A DNA stretch of 18,272 nt from Pelobacter sp. UBA5610 (lineage in GTDB: Bacteria > Desulfobacterota > Desulfuromonadia > Desulfuromonadales > Syntrophotaleaceae), in NCBI GenBank assembly GCA_002424645.1, contig DIKU01000049.1:1-18272 (forward strand). Direction: 5' to 3'. This document shows positions 6,264 through 13,752 of this stretch, piece after piece (position 1 is the first letter of the stretch; each line of letters opens with the position of its first letter). The position numbers and the translations under genes were made by a program. Below the pieces are notes generated by a model. It had not been told where the DNA came from, did not search any database, and was given only the letters and a program-made list of their open reading frames with translations.

Positions 6264-8522
6264 ATGAAGAATCGTTTGATGATCTGGCTGATGATAGTGA
6301 TGATGTTGACACCTGTTACCGGGACGGCCTCATCCCTTGTGGTGGATCAGGTTCTGGTCGAAGGAAACCGTCGTGTAGAACGAAGCTACATCGAGGGCGT
6401 ACTTTCGGTCACTCCGGGCAAGGTTGTCTCGACAGAGGACATCGATCGGGATATCGCTGCAATTTTCAAAACCGGGCGGTTTCAGGACGTTTCGGCGGAG
6501 CTGATGGAGCGCGATGGCCGGAAGCTGCTTGTATTCAAGGTTGCCGAGCGCCCTTTGTTGCGCAAGGTTGTTTTTACGGGTAATTCGGAAATCAAGACGG
6601 ACAAGCTTGGCGAAATGGTCAATGCTCAGAAGATCGAGTTTTTCCGACCCCAGGTTGTTCGTGATGCCACCGAGATTATCAAGCGTGCCTATGTCGAAGA
6701 AGGGTATTACGCCACCGAAATCGATGCCAAGGTTGATATCAACGATCGCCAGGAAGCTACCATTACCTTCAATATCGATGAAGGTGACAAAGTCTATGTA
6801 ACCGACATCCAATTTGAGGGTAATACGGTTTTCAAGGATAAAGAACTGAAAAAGGTTATGTTATCCAAGGAAAAGTGGTTTCTGTCCTTCATTACCGGGC
6901 GGGGTGGTTACAAGGAAGAAATGACCAAGGTTGATCGGGATATCATTGCAGATCAATACTATAACGAGGGATATATACAGGTTCGGGTAAAAGGACCGGT
7001 TGTGAACTTGCTGCCGGATAAAAAATCGATCGAACTGTTGTATGAAATCGAAGAGGGAAAACAGTTTTTCGTTGGAAAACTCGATATTTCGGGCGATCTT
7101 CTTAAGGATAAACAGGAACTTCTGGACAGTATGACGCTGCGTGAGGGTGATGTATTCAGCCGCCAGGTCATGCGGGAAGACATGCTCAAGCTCAATGATC
7201 TTTATGCCGACACCGGATACGCCTACGTTAACGTCACGCCCGAAACCCAGGTTGATGAACAGGCCAACAAAGTCGATCTTGTTTATGATGTTGAGCAAGG
7301 ACTCAAGGCACGGATAGGCCGCATTAATATTTCCGGCAATACGCGTACCCGCGACAAGGTAGTCCGGCGGCAGGTCAAACTTGCGGAAGGTGACACATAC
7401 AGTGCCTCTTTGATTAAAGACAGTCGCCGCAAGATTAATAATCTCGGTTATTTTGACGAAGTCAATTTGACGACTCGCAAGGGTGACGATCTGTCTTTGA
7501 TGGATATAGATATTGACGTCAAAGAGCGTGCTACAGGAAGTTTCAGTATCGGTGCAGGATTTTCATCCGTTGACGGTTTGTTGCTCCAAGGTTCAGTTTC
7601 CCAGGATAATTTTTTGGGACGAGGGCTGCGGCTTGATTTGTCCGGTTCCTTGGGTGGCAGCAGCACGGTTTATCGGGTGGGGTTGCTTGATCCCTATTTT
7701 ATGGACCGTGACCTGGCTCTGGGTTTTGATGTCTACGATACCGAGCGCGAATGGACCGATTTTGACCGCGAGACCACCGGCGGCGATATTAAACTTGGTT
7801 TGCCGATTACCGAGGATATTCGATCCTTTTTTGTCTATCGGTATGAAAAGAAAAACATCACCAATATTGATGAAAATGCCAGTTGGGTGATCAAGGAACA
7901 GGAAGGTAAGCACACCCTGTCGTCGATTACCGCATCGTTGTCACGCAATACCACCGATTTCCGCCCCGACCCCAGTCGTGGTAACATCTCCGAACTCGCC
8001 ATCGAGTACGCCGGGCTTGGCGGGAGTGAGAAATTCATCAAATATACGGCCGATCATCGCTACTTTTACCCGCTGCCCTGGGGGATGACCTTCAGTGCCC
8101 ACGGACAGGTCGGCTACATCCAGGAAATGGGTGGAGAAGATGCTCCGTTGGATGAGAAGTTTTTCCTCGGCGGCATGAACTCGCTGCGTGGTTTCGAGTC
8201 CCGGGAAGTAGGACCGCGCGTAGCGAACGAAGACGGTACTGATTACGACTTTGTTGGCGGGGTAAAGGAAGCGGTCTTCAACCTGGAGGTGTATTTCCCT
8301 CTGATTAAAGACATGAAGATGAAAGGGCTGGTGTTTTTTGACACCGGCAACGCCTGGGCAGACGATGAATCCATGTTCTCGGAGATGCGCTACAGCGTCG
8401 GTGCCGGCATAAGTTGGAACAGTCCCATGGGACCCTTGAGATTTGCCTGGGGTTACAACCTCAGTCCCGAGGAATGGGAAGAACCCTCCGCCTTTGATTT
8501 CTCGGTGGGCAAAAACTTCTAA
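6264..8522 (+). CDS. bamA: Outer-membrane protein assembly factor BamA
   Basis: This is the central Omp85 protein of the BAM complex, which folds beta-barrel proteins into the outer membrane. The product has 752 residues. The start MKNRLMIWLMIVMMLTPVTG is a signal peptide with probable cleavage near TAS. Five POTRA repeats follow to about residue 400 (recurring patterns such as FTGNSEIKTDKL, FEGNTVFKDKEL, ISGNTRTRDKVV), then a 16-strand barrel. The barrel carries the conserved loop-6 motif as LRGF (Arg642) and ends in phenylalanine (FSVGKNF), the C-terminal beta-signal. ATG 6264 is chosen because the signal peptide begins there and GGAG lies ten bases upstream; the ATG at 6210 lies inside the promoter. 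The downstream skp gene encodes a chaperone that delivers substrates to BAM. Confidence 0.96.
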   Translation: MKNRLMIWLMIVMMLTPVTGTASSLVVDQVLVEGNRRVERSYIEGVLSVTPGKVVSTEDIDRDIAAIFKTGRFQDVSAELMERDGRKLLVFKVAERPLLRKVVFTGNSEIKTDKLGEMVNAQKIEFFRPQVVRDATEIIKRAYVEEGYYATEIDAKVDINDRQEATITFNIDEGDKVYVTDIQFEGNTVFKDKELKKVMLSKEKWFLSFITGRGGYKEEMTKVDRDIIADQYYNEGYIQVRVKGPVVNLLPDKKSIELLYEIEEGKQFFVGKLDISGDLLKDKQELLDSMTLREGDVFSRQVMREDMLKLNDLYADTGYAYVNVTPETQVDEQANKVDLVYDVEQGLKARIGRINISGNTRTRDKVVRRQVKLAEGDTYSASLIKDSRRKINNLGYFDEVNLTTRKGDDLSLMDIDIDVKERATGSFSIGAGFSSVDGLLLQGSVSQDNFLGRGLRLDLSGSLGGSSTVYRVGLLDPYFMDRDLALGFDVYDTEREWTDFDRETTGGDIKLGLPITEDIRSFFVYRYEKKNITNIDENASWVIKEQEGKHTLSSITASLSRNTTDFRPDPSRGNISELAIEYAGLGGSEKFIKYTADHRYFYPLPWGMTFSAHGQVGYIQEMGGEDAPLDEKFFLGGMNSLRGFESREVGPRVANEDGTDYDFVGGVKEAVFNLEVYFPLIKDMKMKGLVFFDTGNAWADDESMFSEMRYSVGAGISWNSPMGPLRFAWGYNLSPEEWEEPSAFDFSVGKNF

Positions 8523-8547
8523 AAGCTTTTACGGTTGGTTACGTAAA
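8520..8547 (+). repeat. Palindrome over bamA stop and adjoining stem-loop
   Basis: TAAAAGCTTTTA (8520-8531) is a perfect 12-base palindrome that contains the bamA stop codon. Overlapping it, TTTACG (8528-8533) pairs with CGTAAA (8542-8547) around an eight-base loop. There is no T tract, so it is not a terminator. It may be a processing or stability element between bamA and skp. Confidence 0.45.
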
Positions 8548-8596
8548 GGAATTGATAATGGTCAGGCGAATATATCTAACCTTAAAGGAGCTTTAA

Positions 8597-9121
8597 ATGA
8601 AAAAGATCTTTGGATTTCTGTTTGCTGTAATGTTGTTGGCCGCAGTACCTGCCGGAGCTGCAAATGGAAAAGTAGGGGTCATCGATCTGCAGAAGGTCTT
8701 GCGTACTTCCGTCGCTGGACAAACTGCGCAGAAAACCATTGCAAACAAAGCTCAGGCTTTTCAGAAGACCATGCAGGGGCGGCAAAATGATCTGAAAAAG
8801 CTTAATGACGATTTCGAAAAACAAAAACTGATGTTGTCCAAAGAAGCGGTTGCCAACAAAGAGCGCGATCTGCAGCAGAAAGTCAAAGACTTTCAGCGTT
8901 TTGGCAAAGATGCCCAGGAAGAATTGCAGCAGGCAGATCGCCAGGCAACATCCCGAATCCTCGACGAAGTTGCCAAGGTTGTAAAAGAAATGGGTGCCAA
9001 GGGTGGCTATGATGTCATCGTCGAAAAGAGTACCACGCTTTACACTGCAGACAGCGTTGATCTGACCGATCAGGTTGTTAAGGCTTACGACAAGAAGTAC
9101 GCACATTCCAAGGGCAAATAA
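8597..9121 (+). CDS. skp: Periplasmic chaperone Skp/OmpH family
   Basis: This is a small periplasmic chaperone that holds unfolded outer-membrane proteins for delivery to BamA. The product has 174 residues. A clear signal peptide (MKKIFGFLFAVMLLAAVPAGAA) is followed by the family opening GKVGVIDLQKVL. A long charged, glutamine-rich helical region suggesting a coiled-coil tentacle spans about residues 45-120, and a C-terminal strand region (YDVIVEKSTTLYT) closes it. AAAGGAG lies about seven bases before the ATG. It sits directly between bamA and lpxD, the usual gammaproteobacterial and deltaproteobacterial order. Confidence 0.92.
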   Translation: MKKIFGFLFAVMLLAAVPAGAANGKVGVIDLQKVLRTSVAGQTAQKTIANKAQAFQKTMQGRQNDLKKLNDDFEKQKLMLSKEAVANKERDLQQKVKDFQRFGKDAQEELQQADRQATSRILDEVAKVVKEMGAKGGYDVIVEKSTTLYTADSVDLTDQVVKAYDKKYAHSKGK

Positions 9122-9132
9122 AGGAGACCGTT

Positions 9133-10164
9133 ATGGCGACCTTGAATGAATTGGCTGAATTGATCGGTGGCAAGGTGGTGGGAGACGGATCCGTGACCAT
9201 CAATCGCATGGCGCCTATCGATACGGCTGGCCCGGGTGACATTACCTTTATTGCCAACCCAAAGTACCTGGCAAAACTTAAGGATACCACCGCATCGGCC
9301 GTTATTATAAAGCCGGGGATTGAATGCCCCGGCGTTTCATTGCTGGTTTGCGAAAATCCGTACCTGGGATTTGCCAAGGTGCTGACGGCACTGCATGTAA
9401 AGCGTCCTGAACCGCAAGGGGTGATGGAAGGTGCTTTTGTTTCACCGGAAGCCGAATTGGGAGCTGATGTGACCATTCATCCGGGATGTGTCGTCGGCAA
9501 AAAAGCGCGCATCGGTCGTGGTACTATTCTCTATCCCGGTGTGGTGGTTTACGATGGCGTGCAGATAGGTGAAGACTGCCTTATTCATGCTGGTGTGCTT
9601 ATTCGTGAACAATGTCGCCTCGGCAATCGAGTCGTGGTTCAGCCGGGTGCGGTTATCGGTTCGGATGGTTTCGGGTTTGCTCCTGACGGGAAAAGTTATT
9701 ACAAAATTCCTCAGATGGGAATTGTGGGCATTGAAGACGACGTTGAAGTCGGTGCCAATGTCTGTATTGACCGGGCGGCCATGGGCGTAACGCTTATCAA
9801 ACGTGGTACCAAGATCGATAACCTGGTGCAGATAGCCCATAATGTCGTCGTTGGTGAAGATACCATTCTGGTTTCTCAGGTCGGCATAGCAGGAAGCAGT
9901 CAGGTGGGCAATCACTGTACTCTTGGCGGCCAGGTCGGCGTGTCGGGACATATCAAAATCGGTGACAATACCATGGTTGGCGCCCAAAGCGGAATTATCA
10001 GCGACCTTCCTGCGGGACAGGTCTTTTCCGGGACACCATCCATGCCCCACAAGGATTGGCTGCGAGCCTCGGCAGGTGTGAAAAATTTGCCCGCCATGCG
10101 TAAAACCATCAGCAGTCTGCAAAAACGCATTGATGAACTGGAAAAGCTTGTCAAGGAAAGGTAA
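9133..10164 (+). CDS. lpxD: UDP-3-O-acylglucosamine N-acyltransferase
   Basis: It carries out the third step of lipid A synthesis, transferring a 3-hydroxyacyl chain from ACP to the 2-amino group of the UDP-sugar in the cytoplasm. The product has 343 residues. An N-terminal uridine-binding domain (about 1-100; LAELIGGKVVGDG, PGDITFIANPKY) is followed by a left-handed beta-helix of hexapeptide repeats (about 100-300). A C-terminal helix ends in SLQKRIDELEKLVKER. The catalytic histidine by alignment is His236 in QIAHNVVVGED. AAGGAG precedes the ATG by seven bases, 11 nt after skp. If the gnnA/gnnB-like genes act as predicted, the natural substrate may carry an amide-linked chain at position 3. 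Confidence 0.96.
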   Translation: MATLNELAELIGGKVVGDGSVTINRMAPIDTAGPGDITFIANPKYLAKLKDTTASAVIIKPGIECPGVSLLVCENPYLGFAKVLTALHVKRPEPQGVMEGAFVSPEAELGADVTIHPGCVVGKKARIGRGTILYPGVVVYDGVQIGEDCLIHAGVLIREQCRLGNRVVVQPGAVIGSDGFGFAPDGKSYYKIPQMGIVGIEDDVEVGANVCIDRAAMGVTLIKRGTKIDNLVQIAHNVVVGEDTILVSQVGIAGSSQVGNHCTLGGQVGVSGHIKIGDNTMVGAQSGIISDLPAGQVFSGTPSMPHKDWLRASAGVKNLPAMRKTISSLQKRIDELEKLVKER

Positions 10165-10168
10165 TGGC

Positions 10169-10612
10169 ATGACCCTCGAAATACTTGATATCATGAAGTT
10201 ATTGCCGCACCGTTACCCTTTTTTGCTTGTGGATCGCATTGTGGACCTCGAGCCGGGTAAATGTGCTGTCGGTATTAAAAATGTTACTATTAACGAGCCT
10301 TTCTTCCAGGGACATTATCCCGGTCATCCGATCATGCCCGGCGTATTGATCATTGAAGCCATGGCTCAGGTTGGAGGAGCTGTCGCTGCGTTGACTGCCG
10401 GCGATAAGGGTGATCAGGTACCCTATTTCACCGGCATTAACAAGGCTCGTTTCCGTCGGCCGGTAGGCCCCGGAGACGTACTGCGACTGCAGTTGGATCT
10501 GCTCAGCAGTCGGCGAGGTCTGTATATTTTTGAAGGCAAAGCTTATGTCGACGGTAATCTCGTTGCCGAGGCAGAGCTGAAAGCGGTCTTCGCACCGCGG
10601 GCACAGGATTGA
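10169..10612 (+). CDS. fabZ: (3R)-hydroxyacyl-ACP dehydratase FabZ
   Basis: It dehydrates 3-hydroxyacyl-ACP in fatty acid elongation and so competes with LpxA and LpxD for the same 3-hydroxyacyl-ACP pool. The 147-residue hot-dog protein has the catalytic pair His49 (in GHYPGHP) and Glu63 (in LIIEAMAQ). I chose ATG 10169, eight bases after AAGGAAAGG and four bases past the lpxD stop; an upstream in-frame ATG at 10130 lies inside lpxD. The tight lpxD-fabZ-lpxA spacing implies one transcript. Confidence 0.96.
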   Translation: MTLEILDIMKLLPHRYPFLLVDRIVDLEPGKCAVGIKNVTINEPFFQGHYPGHPIMPGVLIIEAMAQVGGAVAALTAGDKGDQVPYFTGINKARFRRPVGPGDVLRLQLDLLSSRRGLYIFEGKAYVDGNLVAEAELKAVFAPRAQD

Positions 10613-10616
10613 TATC

Positions 10617-11387
10617 ATGATTCATTCAACGGCAATTGTCCATGACGGTGCGCGGATACACGAAAGCGTCGAAATCGGCCCTTATGCGGTGATCGGCCCG
10701 AACGTATCCATTGAAGAGGGTACCCGAGTCGGTGCACATGCCGTCATAGAAGGATGGACTGAAATTGGAAAAGATAATCGCATTTTTCAGTTTACATCCA
10801 TAGGGGCCGATCCTCAGGACCTTAAATTTCACGGCGAAGTTTCCAGCTTGCGCATCGGCGACCGCAATACCATTCGCGAGTTTGTAACCATGCACCGGGG
10901 TACCGAAGACGGTGGTAGTGAAACCGTGGTCGGTAACGACAATCTGTTTATGGCTTATGCGCATGTGGCCCATGATTGCGTTATCGGTAACCGGGTTATT
11001 CTGGCGAACGGCGCCACCCTTGGTGGCCATGTAAGGGTTGAGGACTGGGCGATTCTCGGCGGACTGTCAGCGGTTCATCAGTTCACCCGTATCGGAAGCC
11101 ATGCAATGATCAGCGGTGGCAGCATGGTAGCGCAGGATATCGCCCCTTACCTCATCGCCCAGGGTGACAGGGCCAAGCCGGTCGGTATTAACCTGATAGG
11201 TCTCAAGCGACGGAATTTCTCGGATGAGACCCTGCGTGATGTGAAGCAGGCCTATAAATTGATGTTTCGCAGTAACCTTCGTCAGGAAGAGGCTCTTGCG
11301 CGAATTACCGCAGAGGTTTCCGGGGCCCCTGAAATCCAGGCTTTTGTTGATTTTATCCGGGCGAGTGAACGGGGTGTGGCCCGATGA
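10617..11387 (+). CDS. lpxA: UDP-N-acetylglucosamine acyltransferase (first lipid A step)
   Basis: It transfers a 3-hydroxyacyl chain from ACP to position 3 of UDP-GlcNAc, or of its 3-amino analogue. The product has 256 residues. Hexapeptide-repeat beta-helix turns occupy about 1-190, followed by a helical C-terminal domain with NLIGLKRRNFS. Conserved histidines 116 and 119 (HVAHD) align with E. coli His122 and the catalytic His125. Gly167 aligns by eye with E. coli Gly173, the acyl-length ruler position, so a long chain is not excluded. It starts four bases after fabZ and its stop overlaps the next start as ATGA, which implies translational coupling to the dehydrogenase gene. That coupling fits the idea that LpxA here uses a modified sugar nucleotide. 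Confidence 0.96.
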   Translation: MIHSTAIVHDGARIHESVEIGPYAVIGPNVSIEEGTRVGAHAVIEGWTEIGKDNRIFQFTSIGADPQDLKFHGEVSSLRIGDRNTIREFVTMHRGTEDGGSETVVGNDNLFMAYAHVAHDCVIGNRVILANGATLGGHVRVEDWAILGGLSAVHQFTRIGSHAMISGGSMVAQDIAPYLIAQGDRAKPVGINLIGLKRRNFSDETLRDVKQAYKLMFRSNLRQEEALARITAEVSGAPEIQAFVDFIRASERGVAR

Positions 11388-12328
11388 ACGTTCTTCGGGC
11401 AGCCGTTATCGGTGTCGGGTATCTCGGGCGTTTTCACGCCCAGAAGTATGCAGCTTTGCCCGGCGTAGAATTGATCGGCGTGGTTGATGTGGATCTTGCT
11501 GCCGCCCAGAAGGTCGCGGCCGAGGTCGGTTGTCGCGCGTTTTCGGATTACCGTGAACTGCTCGACCACGTCGATCTGGCATCGATCGTGGTGCCCACCC
11601 ATTTGCATTTTGCAGTGGCTAAAGAGTTTTTGGCTGCGGGGTGCCATCTTCTGGTAGAAAAGCCGATAACCGAAACGGTCGCCGAGGCGGAAGAATTGAT
11701 TGCCCTGGCGCGCCGGCATGATGTGATATTGCAAGTTGGGCATCTCGAACGTTTCAATCCCGCAATCGTGGCGCTTAACGGTGAACTGAACAAGCCTATG
11801 TTCATCGAATCTCACCGATTGACCCCCTACCGTGGTCGGGGTACGGATGTGAATGTCGTGCTCGATTTGATGATTCATGATATCGATATTATCCTCAATA
11901 TGGTCAAATCGCCGCTTACCTCGATCCATGCATCCGGTGTCCCGGTGTTGTCCGGCGAGGTCGATATCGCCAATGCACGTCTTGAATTTGCCAGTGGATG
12001 CGTTGCCAATGTTACCGCAAGCCGCGTCAGTCGTGATGCTATGCGCAAGGTGAGGGTATTCCAGCCGGACGCTTACTTTTCCATCGATTATCAGAAACGT
12101 AAGATTGCGGTTTGCCGTAAGGATGGAGCCGGAATGGTTCTCCCCGGCTTGCCAGGCATTACCATGCAGGAAAAAGGTTTTGCCGAAAGTGACGCTCTTA
12201 TGGATGAAATTGGAGCCTTTGTCGCATCGGTCAAAAATGGTACGCCGCCTGTTGTGGGCGGCGAAGACGGTCGCCGTGCGCTCGAAGTGGCTTTGCAGAT
12301 CAGCAGCCGCCTGGGTGGTGTGTTGTAA
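11384..12328 (+). CDS. gnnA: Gfo/Idh/MocA-family oxidoreductase, probable UDP-GlcNAc 3-dehydrogenase (GnnA-like)
   Basis: The 314-residue protein has an N-terminal Rossmann fold with GVGYLG (residues 10-15), the family signature VEKPITET, and the catalytic-type block DLMIHDID with Asp161 and His165. Family knowledge: GnnA of Acidithiobacillus ferrooxidans oxidises the 3-hydroxyl of UDP-GlcNAc so that GnnB can aminate it, and the pair lies between lpxA and lpxB. Here the same position, the overlap with lpxA (ATGA) and a following 3-keto-sugar aminotransferase make this role the best reading. The related WlbA/WbpB enzymes act on UDP-GlcNAc uronic acid in O-antigen loci and cannot be excluded from sequence alone. 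The fold is certain; the substrate is inferred from context. Confidence 0.75.
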   Translation: MNVLRAAVIGVGYLGRFHAQKYAALPGVELIGVVDVDLAAAQKVAAEVGCRAFSDYRELLDHVDLASIVVPTHLHFAVAKEFLAAGCHLLVEKPITETVAEAEELIALARRHDVILQVGHLERFNPAIVALNGELNKPMFIESHRLTPYRGRGTDVNVVLDLMIHDIDIILNMVKSPLTSIHASGVPVLSGEVDIANARLEFASGCVANVTASRVSRDAMRKVRVFQPDAYFSIDYQKRKIAVCRKDGAGMVLPGLPGITMQEKGFAESDALMDEIGAFVASVKNGTPPVVGGEDGRRALEVALQISSRLGGVL

Positions 12329-12340
12329 AGGTCTAGACCT
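12329..12340. repeat. 12-base perfect palindrome after gnnA-like stop
   Basis: AGGTCTAGACCT begins directly after the TAA stop. It is too compact for a stable RNA hairpin by itself and could be a protein-binding site. Function unknown. Confidence 0.4.
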
Positions 12341-12359
12341 GTCCTTGAACATACGGATT

Positions 12360-12393
12360 AAAAGGCGGGGCCCTATGCCAGTCCTCGCCTTTT
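12360..12393 (+). terminator. Intrinsic terminator after gnnA-like gene
   Basis: AAAAGGCGGGG (12360-12370) pairs with CCTCGCCTTTT (12383-12393) over eleven positions with one G-U, leaving a 12-base loop. The 3' arm ends in TTTT and continues GCTATTTG. The A-rich left arm makes it likely to work in both directions. It should cut transcription of the lolCD/bamA-lpxA-gnnA unit. Confidence 0.75.
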
Positions 12394-12412
12394 GCTATTT
12401 GTTATCAGTGCG

Positions 12413-12449
12413 AGTTCATTGAACTGAATCGAACTGTTTTTTTGTTTTT
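12413..12449 (+). terminator. Second, weaker terminator-like stem with T run
   Basis: AGTTC (12413-12417) pairs with GAACT (12431-12435), followed by G and seven T, then G and five T. An overlapping perfect inverted repeat AGTTCA-T-TGAACT (12413-12425) offers another fold. The stem is short, so strength is doubtful, but the T run right after it suggests a backup terminator. Confidence 0.4.
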
Positions 12450-12647
12450 GCAGAGTCACCTTTCTGTAATGAGAAAGAAGCTGGACCAAATATCCGGTCT
12501 ATGCAGGTTTTGATATGCAGGCGCAGCAGCCCTCATCTGTTTCTGCTTGCCATGGCCTGTTTTTGATTTATTTCGTTACGGCTCCGTTGCATGGCTTGTC
12601 ATTGAAATGCCGGCGCGCACGCAAATACGTTTAAAAAAGGATACAAG

Positions 12648-13742
12648 ATGTCCATTCCAATGGTTGATCTTAAGCAACAGTTCAGCAGTATCAAGGATGA
12701 AGTTGTCCAGGGTATTTTTGATGTTTTGGAAACCACCCGTTTTGTACTCGGTCCACACGGCGAGGCTCTCGAACAGGAAATCGCTGCTTATTGCGGGGTT
12801 CGCCATGCTTTCGGAGTCGCTTCGGGTACCGACGCTTTGCATCTGGCGTTGCGGGCAGCCGGAATAGGTCCCGGTGACGAGGTCATTACCACGGCATTTA
12901 CCTTTATTGCGACTGCCGAGGCGATTGCATACGTTGGGGCAACGCCGGTGTTTGTAGATATCGACCCGGCCACCTTCAATATTGATGTGTCGAAAATAGA
13001 GAGTGTCATTACGCCGCGCACCCGTGCCGTTATCCCGGTTCATCTGTACGGGCAGCCGGTTGATCTCGCGCCTCTTGTCGTTCTGTGTCAAACACATGGC
13101 CTGCGGATGATCGAGGATTGTGCCCAATCCTTTGGGGCTTCCTATCAGCAACGGATGACAGGTTCCTTTGGCGATGCAGGGTGCTTTTCGTTTTTTCCCA
13201 GCAAAAATTTAGGTTGTTATGGCGACGGTGGCATGATCATCACAAATGATGATGATCTGGCCCAACAAGTGCAGATGCTCCGAAATCATGGCAGTCGTGA
13301 GCGCTATTACCACGCGGTGATCGGTTATAACAGTCGACTGGACGATATGCAGGCGGTGATTCTGCGTGCCAAACTCAAACATATCGACACTTATAACCGT
13401 CTGCGGCGGGAAAATGCTGCTCATTATAATGCGCGTCTGGCCAATTCCGGGGTAACCGTACCCTTCGAGGATGGCAAAGGCACGCACGTCTTCCATCAGT
13501 ACACAATCCGTGTTCAGGATCGGGATAGGGTTCAGAAAGTTCTGGCGGCCGAAGGTATTGCTTCAGCCGTCTATTATCCGGTGCCTCTGCATCGGCAGGA
13601 GGTATTCATCGCCGATTGCGCCGGTGTATCTTTACCCGTAACGGACAAGGCTGCCACCGAAGTCCTGTCGCTACCGATGTATCCCGAGCTGATGGAAGAA
13701 CAGATAGACCGTGTCTGTCAGACTTTGTTGTCTGCCCTTTAG
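12648..13742 (+). CDS. gnnB: DegT-family PLP aminotransferase, probable UDP-3-keto-GlcNAc aminotransferase (GnnB-like)
   Basis: The 364-residue protein has the sugar aminotransferase fold. It shows ASGTDALHLALRAAG in the cofactor phosphate-binding region, Asp157 in IEDCAQSFGA (pyridine nitrogen contact) and the PLP lysine Lys186 in FFPSKNLGCYGDGG. The remainder (NSRLDDMQAVIL, AVYYPVPLHRQ, LSLPMYPEL) matches the clade that aminates 3-keto sugar nucleotides (WbpE/WlbC/GnnB) rather than 4-keto enzymes. Together with the preceding dehydrogenase and lpxB downstream, the likely reaction is glutamate-dependent formation of UDP-2-acetamido-3-amino-2,3-dideoxyglucose for LpxA. ATG 12648 has AAAGGA at six bases. 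It is separated from its presumed partner by terminators, unlike a simple operon. The family is certain; the exact substrate is inferred. Confidence 0.78.
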   Translation: MSIPMVDLKQQFSSIKDEVVQGIFDVLETTRFVLGPHGEALEQEIAAYCGVRHAFGVASGTDALHLALRAAGIGPGDEVITTAFTFIATAEAIAYVGATPVFVDIDPATFNIDVSKIESVITPRTRAVIPVHLYGQPVDLAPLVVLCQTHGLRMIEDCAQSFGASYQQRMTGSFGDAGCFSFFPSKNLGCYGDGGMIITNDDDLAQQVQMLRNHGSRERYYHAVIGYNSRLDDMQAVILRAKLKHIDTYNRLRRENAAHYNARLANSGVTVPFEDGKGTHVFHQYTIRVQDRDRVQKVLAAEGIASAVYYPVPLHRQEVFIADCAGVSLPVTDKAATEVLSLPMYPELMEEQIDRVCQTLLSAL

Positions 13743-13752
13743 GTGTTTGGAA

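Larger units (their letters stand above)
12329..12647. other. Gap between gnnA-like and gnnB-like genes (319 nt)
   Basis: No gene is visible. In order it holds a 12-base palindrome, a good intrinsic terminator (12360-12393), a weaker terminator-like stem with a T run (12413-12449), and a possible weak promoter (TTGTTT 12442-12447, 17 bases, TGTAAT 12465-12470). A direct repeat TATGCAGG occurs at 12500-12507 and 12514-12521. The base composition just before the downstream gene is unremarkable. A new transcript for gnnB onward should start here or read through. Confidence 0.6.

Noticed and set aside
11282..12352. 356-codon open frame on the minus strand opposite the gnnA-like gene
   Set aside because: It is antisense to a protein with intact Rossmann and EKP motifs, and its own translation is rich in His, Arg and Asp with no recognisable domain.
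12547..12867. 106-codon open frame overlapping the start of the gnnB-like gene
   Set aside because: Most of it overlaps the aminotransferase in another frame; there is no binding site and no recognisable sequence.
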